Source: a virus
Reading direction: 5' to 3' (one strand)
IMG/VR virus record: IMGVR_UViG_3300032240_001396
Span: 1 to 39,338 of that record
DNA length: 39,338 bases
The position numbers and the translations under genes are program-made. Under the pieces are notes generated by a model. The model had not been told where the DNA came from. It ran no database searches and saw only the letters and a program-made list of their open reading frames with translations. Of this stretch, positions 1-9,260 are shown one piece after another. Position 1 is the first letter of the stretch. Every line of letters starts with the position of its first letter.

Positions 1-52
1 ACATCTTAAATTTTATAAATTTTAATTTTTTGGATAGTGAAGAAAAATTATT

Positions 53-3000
53 ATGGCAAACGAATTTGTAGCAAAAAATGGTTTAATTAGCAATGGTAAC
101 ATTACTGCAAACGGTAGTATTATCGCAAACAGTTTTTCAGGCAGTCTCTATGGAACAAGTAGTGCAGCCAATAGTAGCTCATATGCTTTAACTGCCTCAT
201 ATGCAGCCAATGGTGGTGGAGCATCACTTTCCACGGGTTCAACATATCCCATAACGTCAAGCTGGTCAAATAATTCTTTAACGGCTTCATATGTTGAAAA
301 TGGGCCAGATGTAAATATTACATCTGATTCCGGTAATATAAATTTCAACGTTTTTCCAACATACAATTCATATACTGCACCTGGTATATCATTAATAACT
401 AATAACGTTGAACGATTTAAAGTTAATGTTAACACCGATGCTTCGGGTGAACATGCGGATATATTTTTCTTGAGTAGTGCAAGTTTTATAGGCCCAGGTT
501 ACGAAGGATATATGGGCAATGTTTTCGGTATGCATGTCAAAAACATGAATATTTCCGAAGACAATAGAATGTTTGTGTGGCGTATTAAAGACCCTGCATC
601 TGCGTATAGTGATACTGTTGGTCAAGATTCTGGTTCATATACAGTATTTGAAAATAGACGTGACCCAAATTCTTCCGATATTGGTTATGGAGTATATGCA
701 AACTTTTTAATGTGTGACCAAAATGGTAATGTGGGCCTTGGTAATTTGACCGATGCATCTGATGACCACGGTATATTCCCTCCTGCTAAAGTATCTATTT
801 ATGGAAGTGGGCCAACATCTCCATATCCAATATTTAATGTTATTAATTATGTTAGTTCAAATACTTCATATTTTTTAATTAATAATGATGGAAAAATTGG
901 CATAAATAATACTTCTCCATCTTACACGTTAGATATTAACGGTGATTTGGGTAATAGTGCAACCTCTGGGTTTTTAATTAATGGAACGGATAATCATTTT
1001 TCTGGATTTAATACATTCGGTGACACTTATCATCATGATTATAATTGGTGTAATGAATTTATACAATCGCCCACTTATGGTAATCCTGGTTTTGTAGCAA
1101 AATTTATTTCTTCCGACAATGCCACATCTGGTATGGGTATTATTACCGCTGATAATACAAATGGTTTGTTTTTAGGTGCAGGAAGATTTAATTTGTCAAG
1201 TATAGGAGTAAATGATACTTTTGCACAAGTAGGCATTGCTGATGGAAGTGTTAGCAAATTTTGTTTCTTAGATGGTTTTGGAAAAGTAAGCAATCTATTA
1301 CACATTTCATGTTCTGTTATTTCAGGGTCTGTATTTACTGGAGTGGCTGCAACATCGGTGTCTGCTTCATTTGCGTTTACAGCTTCATTTGTAAGAAATT
1401 CAATTAGTGCATCATATGTTACTGGGTCGGTGCATAATTCAACAAATCCTGCATTAAGTGCATCATATGCAGTGTCTGCTTCATTTGCACCAACTAATAC
1501 AAATATAACGGCCTCTTGGAGCATTAATGCAGTGACTGCTTCTTACATTACTGCGAGCAATGTTGTAGGAAATGTTTCTAGTGCGTCATATGCATTGAGT
1601 GCGTCATATGCTCCGGTTAACACTAACATAACCGCATCGTGGGCAGCAAATGCTTTGACTGCATCATACGTTAATCCGTTAAATCAAACTTTTATATTAA
1701 GTGGTAGCATGATTACCACGGGTAGTAATACTTTGATTGGGAATACTACATTAACAGGCAGTATAACAATTAGCAGCAGTTTAGGTGTAACAAATCCAAC
1801 AGTCAAAATTTATGGCGATGTTCAACATAACGGCTATATTCGCTTTGACCCTGTTACTACAAACATTAATAACGCAATTAGCGCAAGTTATATTTATGTT
1901 AGTGGGTCTACAAATGATTTATATTTTTCTCAAAATGGTAGCGGATATAGTAATACTACACGTCTTCGCTGGTTGGAAGGAAACCTATATACTGGTATTT
2001 TGCATGGTGGTGTAATTTCAAGCGTTCCTAATTCTACAACGTTTACCGTTATGAGTGGTAGTGGTATAATTGTCAATTTAAATGCATTTACAGGCAGTAG
2101 TCCATTTCCAACGATTAAATATATTACATGGAATACCCAAACTTACCCAATTACATATAGTGGAAGTGCTAAAATAACATATGTTGGTGTAGATAATACT
2201 GGGACTGTTATACAACAAACCTCCGCTTGGGGTTCCGTAGATACTAATCAATGGGATAATCAAATATATTTGGGTGTTGTTTTACATTTAAGTGGAAGTG
2301 TAAGCACAGGCACATATAACAGTCCGCAAATTAGTTATGGAAATTTTCAACAAACCGACGATTTTTTAAGAGCATTTGGGCCATTAAAAATCAGCGGTCA
2401 TACATTATTAGCAAGTGGTAGTGGAACAACATTAAGTGTAACAAAAACTGGGGGCGTTTCTTATAAGATTGGTGGTAACTATGTTGTAAATCCAAACCAT
2501 CCTAGCACTATTGTAGAAAATTCAATCACTTCAAGTAAAATTTACAGATATTATTTAAGCGGAAGTGTTCCAATTATTGATACGGGTGTTGGAAATGCAG
2601 GATATACAAATATTGATAATACACAATACGTAAATACTGCCACAGGACAATTGGCTGGTGTGACTGGTGGACAATATACATTACAACGAGTTTTTTGGGT
2701 TCCAAATAGTCCAACCAATGCTTTTATCGTATATTATGGAAATGCAAAATACAACAGCTTAATTGATGCTGTTAATGCAATACAAACTGAACCATTTTCT
2801 GAAGCACCTAATACCGCATTAAATGCTATACTTGTGGCATATATTGCGATTAACGGTGGGTCGGGGGTATCTTTAAATAACACATCTCAAGCAAACATAA
2901 TTCAAGCTGGGTTGTTTAGAAATGTTGGCGGTCAAGGTGGGGGCAGCACGACAGTATCCACTGCATTATCTGCATTAAGTGATGTAGCATTATCTAATTT

Positions 3001-5107
3001 GACCAAAGGAGATTTGTTGGTGTATGGGTCAACTGGCGGAAGTCAATGGAATAACACTAAAATTTTAAGCGGTAGTTATGGTCTATCTGGTAGTTTGGTT
3101 ACTGACAGTGGAACCTCGATTGGTAATGGTATAATTACTACAACTATAAGCGCAAGCTCAATTACCGCAAGTATTTTCAGCGGTAGTTTCAGCGGTAGTC
3201 ATTACGGAACAAGTAGTTTTTCTATTACGGCAAGTTATGCGTTAACCTCGTCATATGGAATAACTAGCTCATATAGTTTAAGCAGTTCATATGCACTCAA
3301 TTCCGTTTCTGCAAGTTATTATCAATTACCATCACAAATAAGTGTGACTGGTATATCAGGGTCGTTTACTGGTTCTCATATTGGTAATACAGTGGGAACT
3401 GCATCTTGGGCAACCAATGCCATAACAGCTTCATATATTACATCGAGTAATATAATTGGTATTGTAACAAGTGCAAGTTTTGCTACGTCAGCATCTTGGT
3501 CGCCAGTTCAAATAAGCGGTTCGTGGGCATCAAGTTCGTTTAGTTCCAGCTATGCATTAAGTGCATCAAATTCATTAACGGCATCATATATAACCGCAAG
3601 TAGAGTTGTTGGAACAATTATTAGTGCCTCATATGCATTAACTGCAAGTTATGCTGCTTCGGCAAATGCTACTTTAACAACGGGCGCATCATATAACATA
3701 ACATCAAGTTGGGCGACAAGTTCATTGACTGCTAGTTACCTAACACCATCCAACAGTTACACTGTAACAAATTTTTCCGCAAGCGGTGTTATTGATAGTA
3801 AAGGAATACATAATTACGGTCAATGTATTTTAGACAATATAACTGGACTTGGTAGCAACGTATTTCAATTGAAAATGTCAGGTGGAAATGGTGTATGTGA
3901 TTTTCACACGATTGATGGTGGTAGTTGCCAAATTCAATTTACTGATGATACTGACGGTAATTCTTGGACAGTGGGAATGAATCCGGGTTATTATAGTGAC
4001 CAGAGATTCGTATTTCGTCAAAGCCAAATGGGTGATGCAATTATTATTGGTAGAGATATGAAGGTTGGTATTCAAACTCTTGGATTGCCAAATTATGAAT
4101 TGGATGTAAATGGGTCATTAAACATTGAAAGTGCTAATATATATTGTGGGTCTGGTAATGATACATTGACTATAAATACCGCAGATGGAAGAATTTTGTT
4201 TGGCGGATTTGGCACAGTGTCTACTATTGACAGTAATACTGGTGTCCCTCTTGCGTTAAATAGTAATAATACTCAAAATGTTGGTATTAGGATTGCATCA
4301 CCAGCTTATGCATTAGATGTTGACGGTGATATTAATTTTACTGGTGTATTTAGATACAATGGAAATCCATACACTGCATCAAATGCATTAACTGCGTCTT
4401 ACTTAATTGGCACAATACCAAGTGCTTCATATGCATTAAGTGCATCATTTACTACCACCGCATCATATGTAAAAAATGCGATAACTGCTTCTTATGTCAC
4501 ATCAAGTAATATTATAGGAATTGTTACTTCTGCTTCATATGCATTAAGTGCTTCATGGAGTCCTGTTCCAGTAAGTTCAAGTTATTCAATTACAAGTTCA
4601 TTTGCGACGACTTCAAGTTATTATGGTGGTAATATTTTAAACGTTCAACTACCACCACAAATAAATGTGACTGGCGTAAGCGCATCATTCACTGGCTCAC
4701 ACATTGGTAATACTATCGGGACAGCATCGTGGGCAAATAACGCATTAACTGCTTCTTACATTACATCATCTGCTATCAATGGAGTAATTGCGAACGCCGT
4801 GTCGTCAAGTTATTTCAGTGGGTCGAGTATTACATCAAGTAATATATATTTTACTGGTAATATTTATAAAAACAATGCACCTTTAGTAATTGCTGGATTA
4901 GTTTTAAGTAGCAGTTTTATAGGAAGTCCATTTTATTACAGTGCAAGTATATCGGGGATGCTTGACACAAATTATGCAATTTCCGTGACGGGCGTGGATT
5001 CTCGTGCATGGAGTTATAGTGCAAAAACCACATCTGGCTTTGTTATAAATTCAAACAGTTCACAGCCGTTGACTGGTGAAGTTAGTTGGCAGGTAATACA
5101 TATTTAA
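53..5107 (+). CDS. Very large repeat-rich tail fibre / adhesin (1684 aa)
   Basis: Probable receptor-binding or tail-fibre protein of the virion. The sequence is dominated by short repeats of the type SASYALSASYA and TASYITSSN, dense in Ser, Ala, Thr, Asn and Tyr, as in beta-structured trimeric phage fibres. A longer module starting QLPSQISVTG (about residue 1091) recurs as QLPPQINVTG (about residue 1532). Three copies of a VGI..P.Y.LDV.GD element are seen (around nt 890-947, 4060-4116 and 4277-4336); this pattern is common in fibre proteins. The middle part (nt about 1830-3060) is non-repetitive. No signal peptide or S74 chaperone domain is visible. The ATG at 53 has no strong ribosome site. 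The next gene starts 5 nt after the stop and carries the same repeats, so the two probably form one adhesion apparatus. The fibre role is inferred from repeat type and length; the exact position in the tail is unknown. Confidence -1.
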   Translation: MANEFVAKNGLISNGNITANGSIIANSFSGSLYGTSSAANSSSYALTASYAANGGGASLSTGSTYPITSSWSNNSLTASYVENGPDVNITSDSGNINFNVFPTYNSYTAPGISLITNNVERFKVNVNTDASGEHADIFFLSSASFIGPGYEGYMGNVFGMHVKNMNISEDNRMFVWRIKDPASAYSDTVGQDSGSYTVFENRRDPNSSDIGYGVYANFLMCDQNGNVGLGNLTDASDDHGIFPPAKVSIYGSGPTSPYPIFNVINYVSSNTSYFLINNDGKIGINNTSPSYTLDINGDLGNSATSGFLINGTDNHFSGFNTFGDTYHHDYNWCNEFIQSPTYGNPGFVAKFISSDNATSGMGIITADNTNGLFLGAGRFNLSSIGVNDTFAQVGIADGSVSKFCFLDGFGKVSNLLHISCSVISGSVFTGVAATSVSASFAFTASFVRNSISASYVTGSVHNSTNPALSASYAVSASFAPTNTNITASWSINAVTASYITASNVVGNVSSASYALSASYAPVNTNITASWAANALTASYVNPLNQTFILSGSMITTGSNTLIGNTTLTGSITISSSLGVTNPTVKIYGDVQHNGYIRFDPVTTNINNAISASYIYVSGSTNDLYFSQNGSGYSNTTRLRWLEGNLYTGILHGGVISSVPNSTTFTVMSGSGIIVNLNAFTGSSPFPTIKYITWNTQTYPITYSGSAKITYVGVDNTGTVIQQTSAWGSVDTNQWDNQIYLGVVLHLSGSVSTGTYNSPQISYGNFQQTDDFLRAFGPLKISGHTLLASGSGTTLSVTKTGGVSYKIGGNYVVNPNHPSTIVENSITSSKIYRYYLSGSVPIIDTGVGNAGYTNIDNTQYVNTATGQLAGVTGGQYTLQRVFWVPNSPTNAFIVYYGNAKYNSLIDAVNAIQTEPFSEAPNTALNAILVAYIAINGGSGVSLNNTSQANIIQAGLFRNVGGQGGGSTTVSTALSALSDVALSNLTKGDLLVYGSTGGSQWNNTKILSGSYGLSGSLVTDSGTSIGNGIITTTISASSITASIFSGSFSGSHYGTSSFSITASYALTSSYGITSSYSLSSSYALNSVSASYYQLPSQISVTGISGSFTGSHIGNTVGTASWATNAITASYITSSNIIGIVTSASFATSASWSPVQISGSWASSSFSSSYALSASNSLTASYITASRVVGTIISASYALTASYAASANATLTTGASYNITSSWATSSLTASYLTPSNSYTVTNFSASGVIDSKGIHNYGQCILDNITGLGSNVFQLKMSGGNGVCDFHTIDGGSCQIQFTDDTDGNSWTVGMNPGYYSDQRFVFRQSQMGDAIIIGRDMKVGIQTLGLPNYELDVNGSLNIESANIYCGSGNDTLTINTADGRILFGGFGTVSTIDSNTGVPLALNSNNTQNVGIRIASPAYALDVDGDINFTGVFRYNGNPYTASNALTASYLIGTIPSASYALSASFTTTASYVKNAITASYVTSSNIIGIVTSASYALSASWSPVPVSSSYSITSSFATTSSYYGGNILNVQLPPQINVTGVSASFTGSHIGNTIGTASWANNALTASYITSSAINGVIANAVSSSYFSGSSITSSNIYFTGNIYKNNAPLVIAGLVLSSSFIGSPFYYSASISGMLDTNYAISVTGVDSRAWSYSAKTTSGFVINSNSSQPLTGEVSWQVIHI
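3323..3530 (+). repeat. Fibre module copy 1 (intragenic repeat)
   Basis: Encodes a block beginning QLPSQISVTG and running through FTGSHIGNT, GTASWA, TASYITSSNIIG and SASWSP. It recurs with clear similarity at 4646-4790, and its second half recurs at about 4470-4575. DNA-level similarity is high enough to allow recombination between copies. Confidence -1.
4646..4790 (+). repeat. Fibre module copy 2 (intragenic repeat)
   Basis: Second copy of the module at 3323-3530: QLPPQINVTG, then FTGSHIGNT, GTASWA and TASYITSS. It differs mainly by synonymous or conservative changes, which suggests old duplication followed by drift. Confidence -1.
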
Positions 5108-5112
5108 TTATT

Positions 5113-6342
5113 ATGAGTATATTTTATACAGATACGGGCAGTGCATCAATATTTACGATAACGGGACTATTGAGTGCAAGTGTTATATCGGCGTCAAATT
5201 TTTCTGGAACTGTGTCAACATCAGTTAGCAGTTCATATGCGTTAAGTGCATCATATGCTCCTAGTTCCCCAAGTATTAGTGCATCGTATGCATTATCAGC
5301 GTCTTTTACAACAACTGCAATAACTTCTAGTTATATTACATCGAGTAATATAGTTGGTAATGTGCAAAGTTCTTCATTTTCGATTACAGCATTAACATCG
5401 TCATATGCAACAAATTTTACAGCAAGTGGTAATGCATCAATAAATCATGCAGTTATCGAAAATGGATTAATAGCGAAAGGTAATACAGGGACAGTTACCA
5501 ACCCATCAAATTATGGTCAATCGTTTATCGGTAATGTATCAAGTCCGTCTGGTTGGAATGGGTCAGGTTTTGCATTATACAATTCGACTGCTGGAAGTAA
5601 TATATTATCATTGGTTGCAAATAATGACATTTTATATTTGGGTGAATTTAATGACGGTGCATCTACAAATTTTGCACAATTTTCTGCGGGTAAATTGGAT
5701 GTTACTGGTGATTTATATTTGAAAGGTGTTCAGATTTTATACACGGATGGATTTAACAATTTAAACGTGGGGGGTTTGTCGGATGGTGGTAGTGAAGGTA
5801 AATTAACAATTGGTATAGGTGCTTCTACAATTGGAGCATCAGATGGGGCAATTGCAATCGGGTATAATTCAAGTGTTGGTGGAGGTGCGTCTAATTCTGT
5901 TGTTATTGGACAAAATGTTTCTACGACAACAAGCAATGTTATAGTTTTAGGAAATGGACAAAATGTTGGTATTAATAAAGATGCACCAACTTATCCATTG
6001 GATGTTACTGGTGACATTAATTTTACTGGCAATTTATACAAAAGCGGAGTTTTGTTTAACGGAGCTTCTAATAAAGTAACATCATCTGTGGATTTTGGAT
6101 TTTCTTCAAGTTTTGAAGGTGCTTACGCACTAACAACGGTTAGTGCGTCTTGGGTGACTACTGCATCGGTGATAGATATTAAAGTTACATCAGATAGTTC
6201 ACATCATTCCGTTGAAGATTCCGTATTAGAAGGGTTAACTTTTTCAGTTGGAAACATAATAAATGGCAGTTCGTTTGATATATATTCTTATGCAATAAAT
6301 GGAACATGGGGCATATATAATGTAACGGCTGTAGAATTGTAA
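5113..6342 (+). CDS. Second repeat-containing tail fibre / adhesin (409 aa)
   Basis: Starts with MSIFYTDTG; an in-frame upstream start at 5086 overlaps the previous gene and is less likely. Residues 1-120 carry the same SSYALSASYAP and SSYITSSNIVG repeats as the preceding giant fibre. The middle has a glycine-rich beta-type stretch (GGLSDGGSEGKLTIG, then AIAIGYNSSVGGG) resembling the short repeats of left-handed beta-roll or YadA-like head regions. This is followed by a VGINKDAPTYPLDVTGD element also present in the large fibre. The C-terminal 100 residues are unique. It is probably a partner or paralogous distal fibre, expressed with the gene upstream (5 nt gap). The role is inferred from the shared repeats and position. 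Confidence -1.
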   Translation: MSIFYTDTGSASIFTITGLLSASVISASNFSGTVSTSVSSSYALSASYAPSSPSISASYALSASFTTTAITSSYITSSNIVGNVQSSSFSITALTSSYATNFTASGNASINHAVIENGLIAKGNTGTVTNPSNYGQSFIGNVSSPSGWNGSGFALYNSTAGSNILSLVANNDILYLGEFNDGASTNFAQFSAGKLDVTGDLYLKGVQILYTDGFNNLNVGGLSDGGSEGKLTIGIGASTIGASDGAIAIGYNSSVGGGASNSVVIGQNVSTTTSNVIVLGNGQNVGINKDAPTYPLDVTGDINFTGNLYKSGVLFNGASNKVTSSVDFGFSSSFEGAYALTTVSASWVTTASVIDIKVTSDSSHHSVEDSVLEGLTFSVGNIINGSSFDIYSYAINGTWGIYNVTAVEL

Positions 6343-6358
6343 ATAATATAAAAATAAT

Positions 6359-7816
6359 ATGAGTATAATAATTAAAGGTGGTGCAAGTTCAAATCTTGCA
6401 AATGTTAATGCGTCAAATCAGTTAATGGTTGTGACCGAAGTTAGTGCATCGCAAAATCCTAAAAATGTGGGAGCGATAAAAATATTTTCTGAAAATGATA
6501 ACGGAACAGTAAACGGCACACCATACTTATTGTCCCCTGAGACGGACGACGATTATAGGTTTCGTGTTGCACATGAGCATTTGTTAGACAATGAAACTTT
6601 CAATTACACCGCACAAAATACTGGTAAGCATACTTATTCAACGTCCACATTAACTGCTACATGGACAACCGCAGGTCTTACAACGAACGGTGGGTCAGTT
6701 ACAACTACAGGAACAGGTTTAACTTTTGGTTCTTATGCAGAATTCCCATTATTGGGAGCATCTCATCTTTATGCAGAATTTGAAGGTGGGTTCTCTGCAT
6801 TACCTGTTACAAATTGTATTGTTGATTTTGGTATGTTCAGACGTGGTGCGGCAACCGCATATGCGCCAACGGACGGTATGTATTTTCGTTTAACGAGTGC
6901 TGGGCTACAAGGTGTTATCAACTATAACGGTGCTGAAACTACTACTGCGGTTTTCAATTTCACATACATTATAAATAGAAAATATCAATTTATCATATCT
7001 GCGACGGAACGTGATGTGGAGTTTTGGATTGATGGGATATTATACGGAGATATTACCACGCCTGCTGGTAACGGACAACCTTGTATGTCAACGACGCTCC
7101 CTGTCAGCGTTAGACATGCTCACACGGGAACAACAAGTGCAGTTTTACAGTTTGTATTAAATGATTACACTATATCAATTGGTGGCACAAATATTCCTAA
7201 AACTTTAGGTGAAATTGGAAATGCAACATTTGGTTCATATCAAGGTCTTTCTGGCGGAACAATGGGGTCATTAACAGTATATACAAACAACACAAATGCA
7301 ACTGCCGCTGCGCCATCAAATACTGCATTGACGGCCAACTTACCATCGGGATTAGGTGGACAAGCTTGGGAAACATTTACAACTGGGTTAGCTGCCAACA
7401 CAGATGGTATATTAATGTCATATCAGGTTCCAGCAGGGACTGTTTCAGTTCAAGGTAGAAGGTTAAAGGTGACTGGCGTTAAAATGACTGCTTTTGTTCA
7501 AACGGCTTTGACAGGTGGCGGATTTAATAGCACGTTTGCATTGGCTTTTGGTCATACCGCAGTTTCTTTGGCTACCGCTGAAGCAGCAACTGCTAAAGCT
7601 CGTCGTATTGTTTTATTACCAGAATTAACACAAACTGTGGCATCTGGTGCTACAGCATTAACTTTGGTTTCACAATTTCAATCATTTAGCAATTTTGACC
7701 AACCGATATATGTAAATCCGGGCGAATTTATTGCGTTTACGGTGAAGCACATTGGAACGGTGGCATCTGCTGGAACAATTGCTTACAATATTCAATATGT
7801 TTATTCATGGGAATAA
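6359..7816 (+). CDS. Virion structural protein, putative lectin-like domain (485 aa)
   Basis: Starts 16 nt after the preceding fibre gene, so probably cotranscribed. Residues about 80-275 read as a beta-rich jelly-roll: alternating hydrophobic strands such as HLYAEFEGGF, IVDFGMFRRG and VEFWIDGILYGDI are typical of laminin-G/concanavalin-type folds in phage receptor-binding proteins. The C-terminal half is Thr/Ala rich and ends VYSWE. No enzyme motif was recognised. A structural or adhesion role is inferred from fold impression and neighbours. Confidence -1.
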   Translation: MSIIIKGGASSNLANVNASNQLMVVTEVSASQNPKNVGAIKIFSENDNGTVNGTPYLLSPETDDDYRFRVAHEHLLDNETFNYTAQNTGKHTYSTSTLTATWTTAGLTTNGGSVTTTGTGLTFGSYAEFPLLGASHLYAEFEGGFSALPVTNCIVDFGMFRRGAATAYAPTDGMYFRLTSAGLQGVINYNGAETTTAVFNFTYIINRKYQFIISATERDVEFWIDGILYGDITTPAGNGQPCMSTTLPVSVRHAHTGTTSAVLQFVLNDYTISIGGTNIPKTLGEIGNATFGSYQGLSGGTMGSLTVYTNNTNATAAAPSNTALTANLPSGLGGQAWETFTTGLAANTDGILMSYQVPAGTVSVQGRRLKVTGVKMTAFVQTALTGGGFNSTFALAFGHTAVSLATAEAATAKARRIVLLPELTQTVASGATALTLVSQFQSFSNFDQPIYVNPGEFIAFTVKHIGTVASAGTIAYNIQYVYSWE

Positions 7817-7859
7817 AATATAATAAAAATATCTTGAATAATACCACTATATATTGAAT

Positions 7860-8018
7860 ATGAATAAACAGTTATCAGAATATACCGATATTGAATTAAA
7901 AGCGATTGCATATGATGAATTGCAAAAACTTCAAATTGCACAAAATAATATAAAAATAATCAATGATGAATTGGCTAAACGAATTCAAGCAGTGAAAGCA
8001 GAATCCATTAGAGGTTAA
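7860..8018 (+). CDS. Small coiled-coil protein, 52 aa
   Basis: ATG at 7860, stop TAA at 8016-8018. It encodes MNKQLSEYTDIELKAIAYDE and continues as an amphipathic helix to the end (KRIQAVKAESIRG). The next gene starts 2 nt after the stop, so the two are very likely translated together. Function unknown. It is supported by an intact frame, tight spacing and helical periodicity. Confidence -1.
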   Translation: MNKQLSEYTDIELKAIAYDELQKLQIAQNNIKIINDELAKRIQAVKAESIRG

Positions 8019-8020
8019 TT

Positions 8021-8299
8021 ATGTCAGACACAGTTAAATTGACTCAAGAAGAATTGGATGAATTGAAAGCAATTCAATCAATTTATCAAGAAAAGACATA
8101 TTCTTTTGGACAATTGTATATTGACAAATTAAATTTGTCTGAAAAACTAAAAGAAATAGATTCAATTGAAGCTACTTTAAAACAAGATTTAATTGAAGCT
8201 CAAAAAAAAGAACAAAACTGGATGGATAAAATTAGCAGTAAATATGGAGATGGTAATTTGTCATTAAAAGACGGAACATTTACACCTGTAAAAAAATAA
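8021..8299 (+). CDS. Small coiled-coil protein, 92 aa
   Basis: Starts MSDTVKLTQEELDELKAIQS. Almost entirely helical with heptad-like spacing through residue 75, then a short tail SLKDGTFTPVKK. Similar short helical proteins are frequent in marine T4-like genomes, but no function is known to me. It forms a two-gene pair with the 52-aa gene directly upstream and is followed by a strong terminator, so the fibre transcription unit probably ends here. Confidence -1.
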   Translation: MSDTVKLTQEELDELKAIQSIYQEKTYSFGQLYIDKLNLSEKLKEIDSIEATLKQDLIEAQKKEQNWMDKISSKYGDGNLSLKDGTFTPVKK

Positions 8300-8321
8300 G
8301 TAAGTAGTTATAAAAATCATG

Positions 8322-8352
8322 AAAACGCAGAATTTATTTTCTGCGTTTTTTT
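8322..8352 (+). terminator. Rho-independent terminator after fibre cluster
   Basis: Perfect 11-bp stem (AAAACGCAGAA pairing with TTCTGCGTTTT), 6-nt loop TTTATT, followed by a T-run through 8352. Confidence -1.
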
Positions 8353-8370
8353 ATTTGTGTTTTTCATTTT

Positions 8371-8380
8371 GATATTTATT
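8371..8380 (+). promoter_or_regulatory. Putative late-promoter motif GATATTTATT
   Basis: Motif ends about 6 nt before the ATG at 8386. One of ten similarly placed copies in the window. Confidence -1.
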
Positions 8381-8385
8381 ATAAA

Positions 8386-8574
8386 ATGAAAAATGAAAAT
8401 GTCATTTTTGTAGAATATGATGATAATAATATTTATCATGTAAAAAATGCACCTGATTATGGGAATCCTAATGGGAAACTGAAATGGTCGGAAAATTCCA
8501 CCAATCCATCACTCCGATGCTACTTTCCATTAGAACTGAAATATAAAAACCATAATATAGTAACTATTAAATAA
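8386..8574 (+). CDS. Hypothetical protein, 62 aa
   Basis: Starts MKNENVIFVEYDDNNIYHVK. Small, mixed composition, no recognised domain, no membrane segment. It sits alone between a terminator and an AT-rich spacer and has its own late-type motif directly upstream, which supports it being a real gene. Function unknown. Confidence -1.
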   Translation: MKNENVIFVEYDDNNIYHVKNAPDYGNPNGKLKWSENSTNPSLRCYFPLELKYKNHNIVTIK

Positions 8575-8609
8575 TATGTAGTATATTATTAAGTTATAAT
8601 GATTATAAG

Positions 8610-8644
8610 ATACTAAGTTATGATGTAAACTTAATACTTAGTAT
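8610..8644. repeat. Inverted repeat in 131-nt AT-rich spacer
   Basis: ATACTAAGT (8610-8618) pairs with ACTTAGTAT (8636-8644). An alternative inner pairing AAGTT/AACTT is possible. Imperfect direct repeats of TAAGTTAT.ATG lie at about 8590 and 8614. No T-tract follows immediately, so terminator function is uncertain. Confidence -1.
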
Positions 8645-8689
8645 TATACTTTCTATATTACTAAAAGTCAAGTTTTTATATTATTTTCT

Positions 8690-8700
8690 GATATTTATAT
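8690..8700 (+). promoter_or_regulatory. Putative late-promoter motif GATATTTATAT
   Basis: Ends 5-7 nt before the ATG at 8706 of the HAD phosphatase gene. Confidence -1.
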
Positions 8701-8705
8701 TGGAA

Positions 8706-9260
8706 ATGATTAAACTAAGAACTATTTTGAATGAGGTTTTTGATACCAACCTTCTTGAGAAAGAAACCCCTACGCACATGATATTTTGTGATTTAGATGG
8801 TGTTTTGGTTGATTTGGACAAAGGTGTTAAGCAATTGACAGGTGGACTTGGATATGGTGATTATGCTAAAACTAAAGGCCATGATGCAATGTGGGCATTA
8901 ATAAATCAAGGTGGTAGTATATGGTGGGCAACTTTGCCGTGGACACCTAATGGAAAAAAACTTTGGAATTTTATAAAAACATACAAGCCAACAATTTTAT
9001 CTGCTGGCAGTAAAAGAAACAGTGGTGATATTGCGATAAAAGGTAAAAAAGAATGGTGTTTTAAAAATTTAGGTTCTACGACTGACGTTATTGTTACGGA
9101 CAGTGCTAGTGGTAAACAGGCTTATGCTAAACCAAATTACATTTTAATTGATGATTTTGACCGTAATATAGAGGAATGGAAAGCGGCGGGTGGAATTGGA
9201 ATTTTACATAAAGATGTAGACCAAACAATTCATGAATTGAATCAAATTTTAAAAAAATGA
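8706..9260 (+). CDS. HAD-superfamily phosphatase, 5'(3')-deoxyribonucleotidase-like
   Basis: Predicted phosphohydrolase acting on a small phosphorylated substrate, possibly a nucleotide. HAD motif I is FCDLDGVLVD with D29 and D31 (nucleophile and acid). Motif II is the Ser of ILSAGSK, a Lys-rich stretch supplies motif III, and ILIDDFDRN supplies the paired acidic residues D149-D150. Length (184 aa) fits the small deoxyribonucleotidase group. The ATG at 8706 is preferred over an upstream TTG at 8700. Residues 1-20 (MIKLRTILNEVFDTNLLEKE) form a separate amphipathic helix before the HAD core, like those of three other late proteins here. The stop overlaps the next start (ATGA), so it is coupled to the nucleotidyltransferase. 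Substrate unknown. Confidence -1.
   Translation: MIKLRTILNEVFDTNLLEKETPTHMIFCDLDGVLVDLDKGVKQLTGGLGYGDYAKTKGHDAMWALINQGGSIWWATLPWTPNGKKLWNFIKTYKPTILSAGSKRNSGDIAIKGKKEWCFKNLGSTTDVIVTDSASGKQAYAKPNYILIDDFDRNIEEWKAAGGIGILHKDVDQTIHELNQILKK

Noticed and set aside
1075-1524. 149-aa minus-strand open frame under the large fibre gene
   Set aside because: Arises from the antisense of the Ser/Ala/Tyr repeats; no independent support.
1300-5400. Regularly spaced short repeats suggestive of a CRISPR array
   Set aside because: Repeats are in frame, imperfect and encode SASYAL-type peptides within fibre genes; no conserved repeat-spacer structure.
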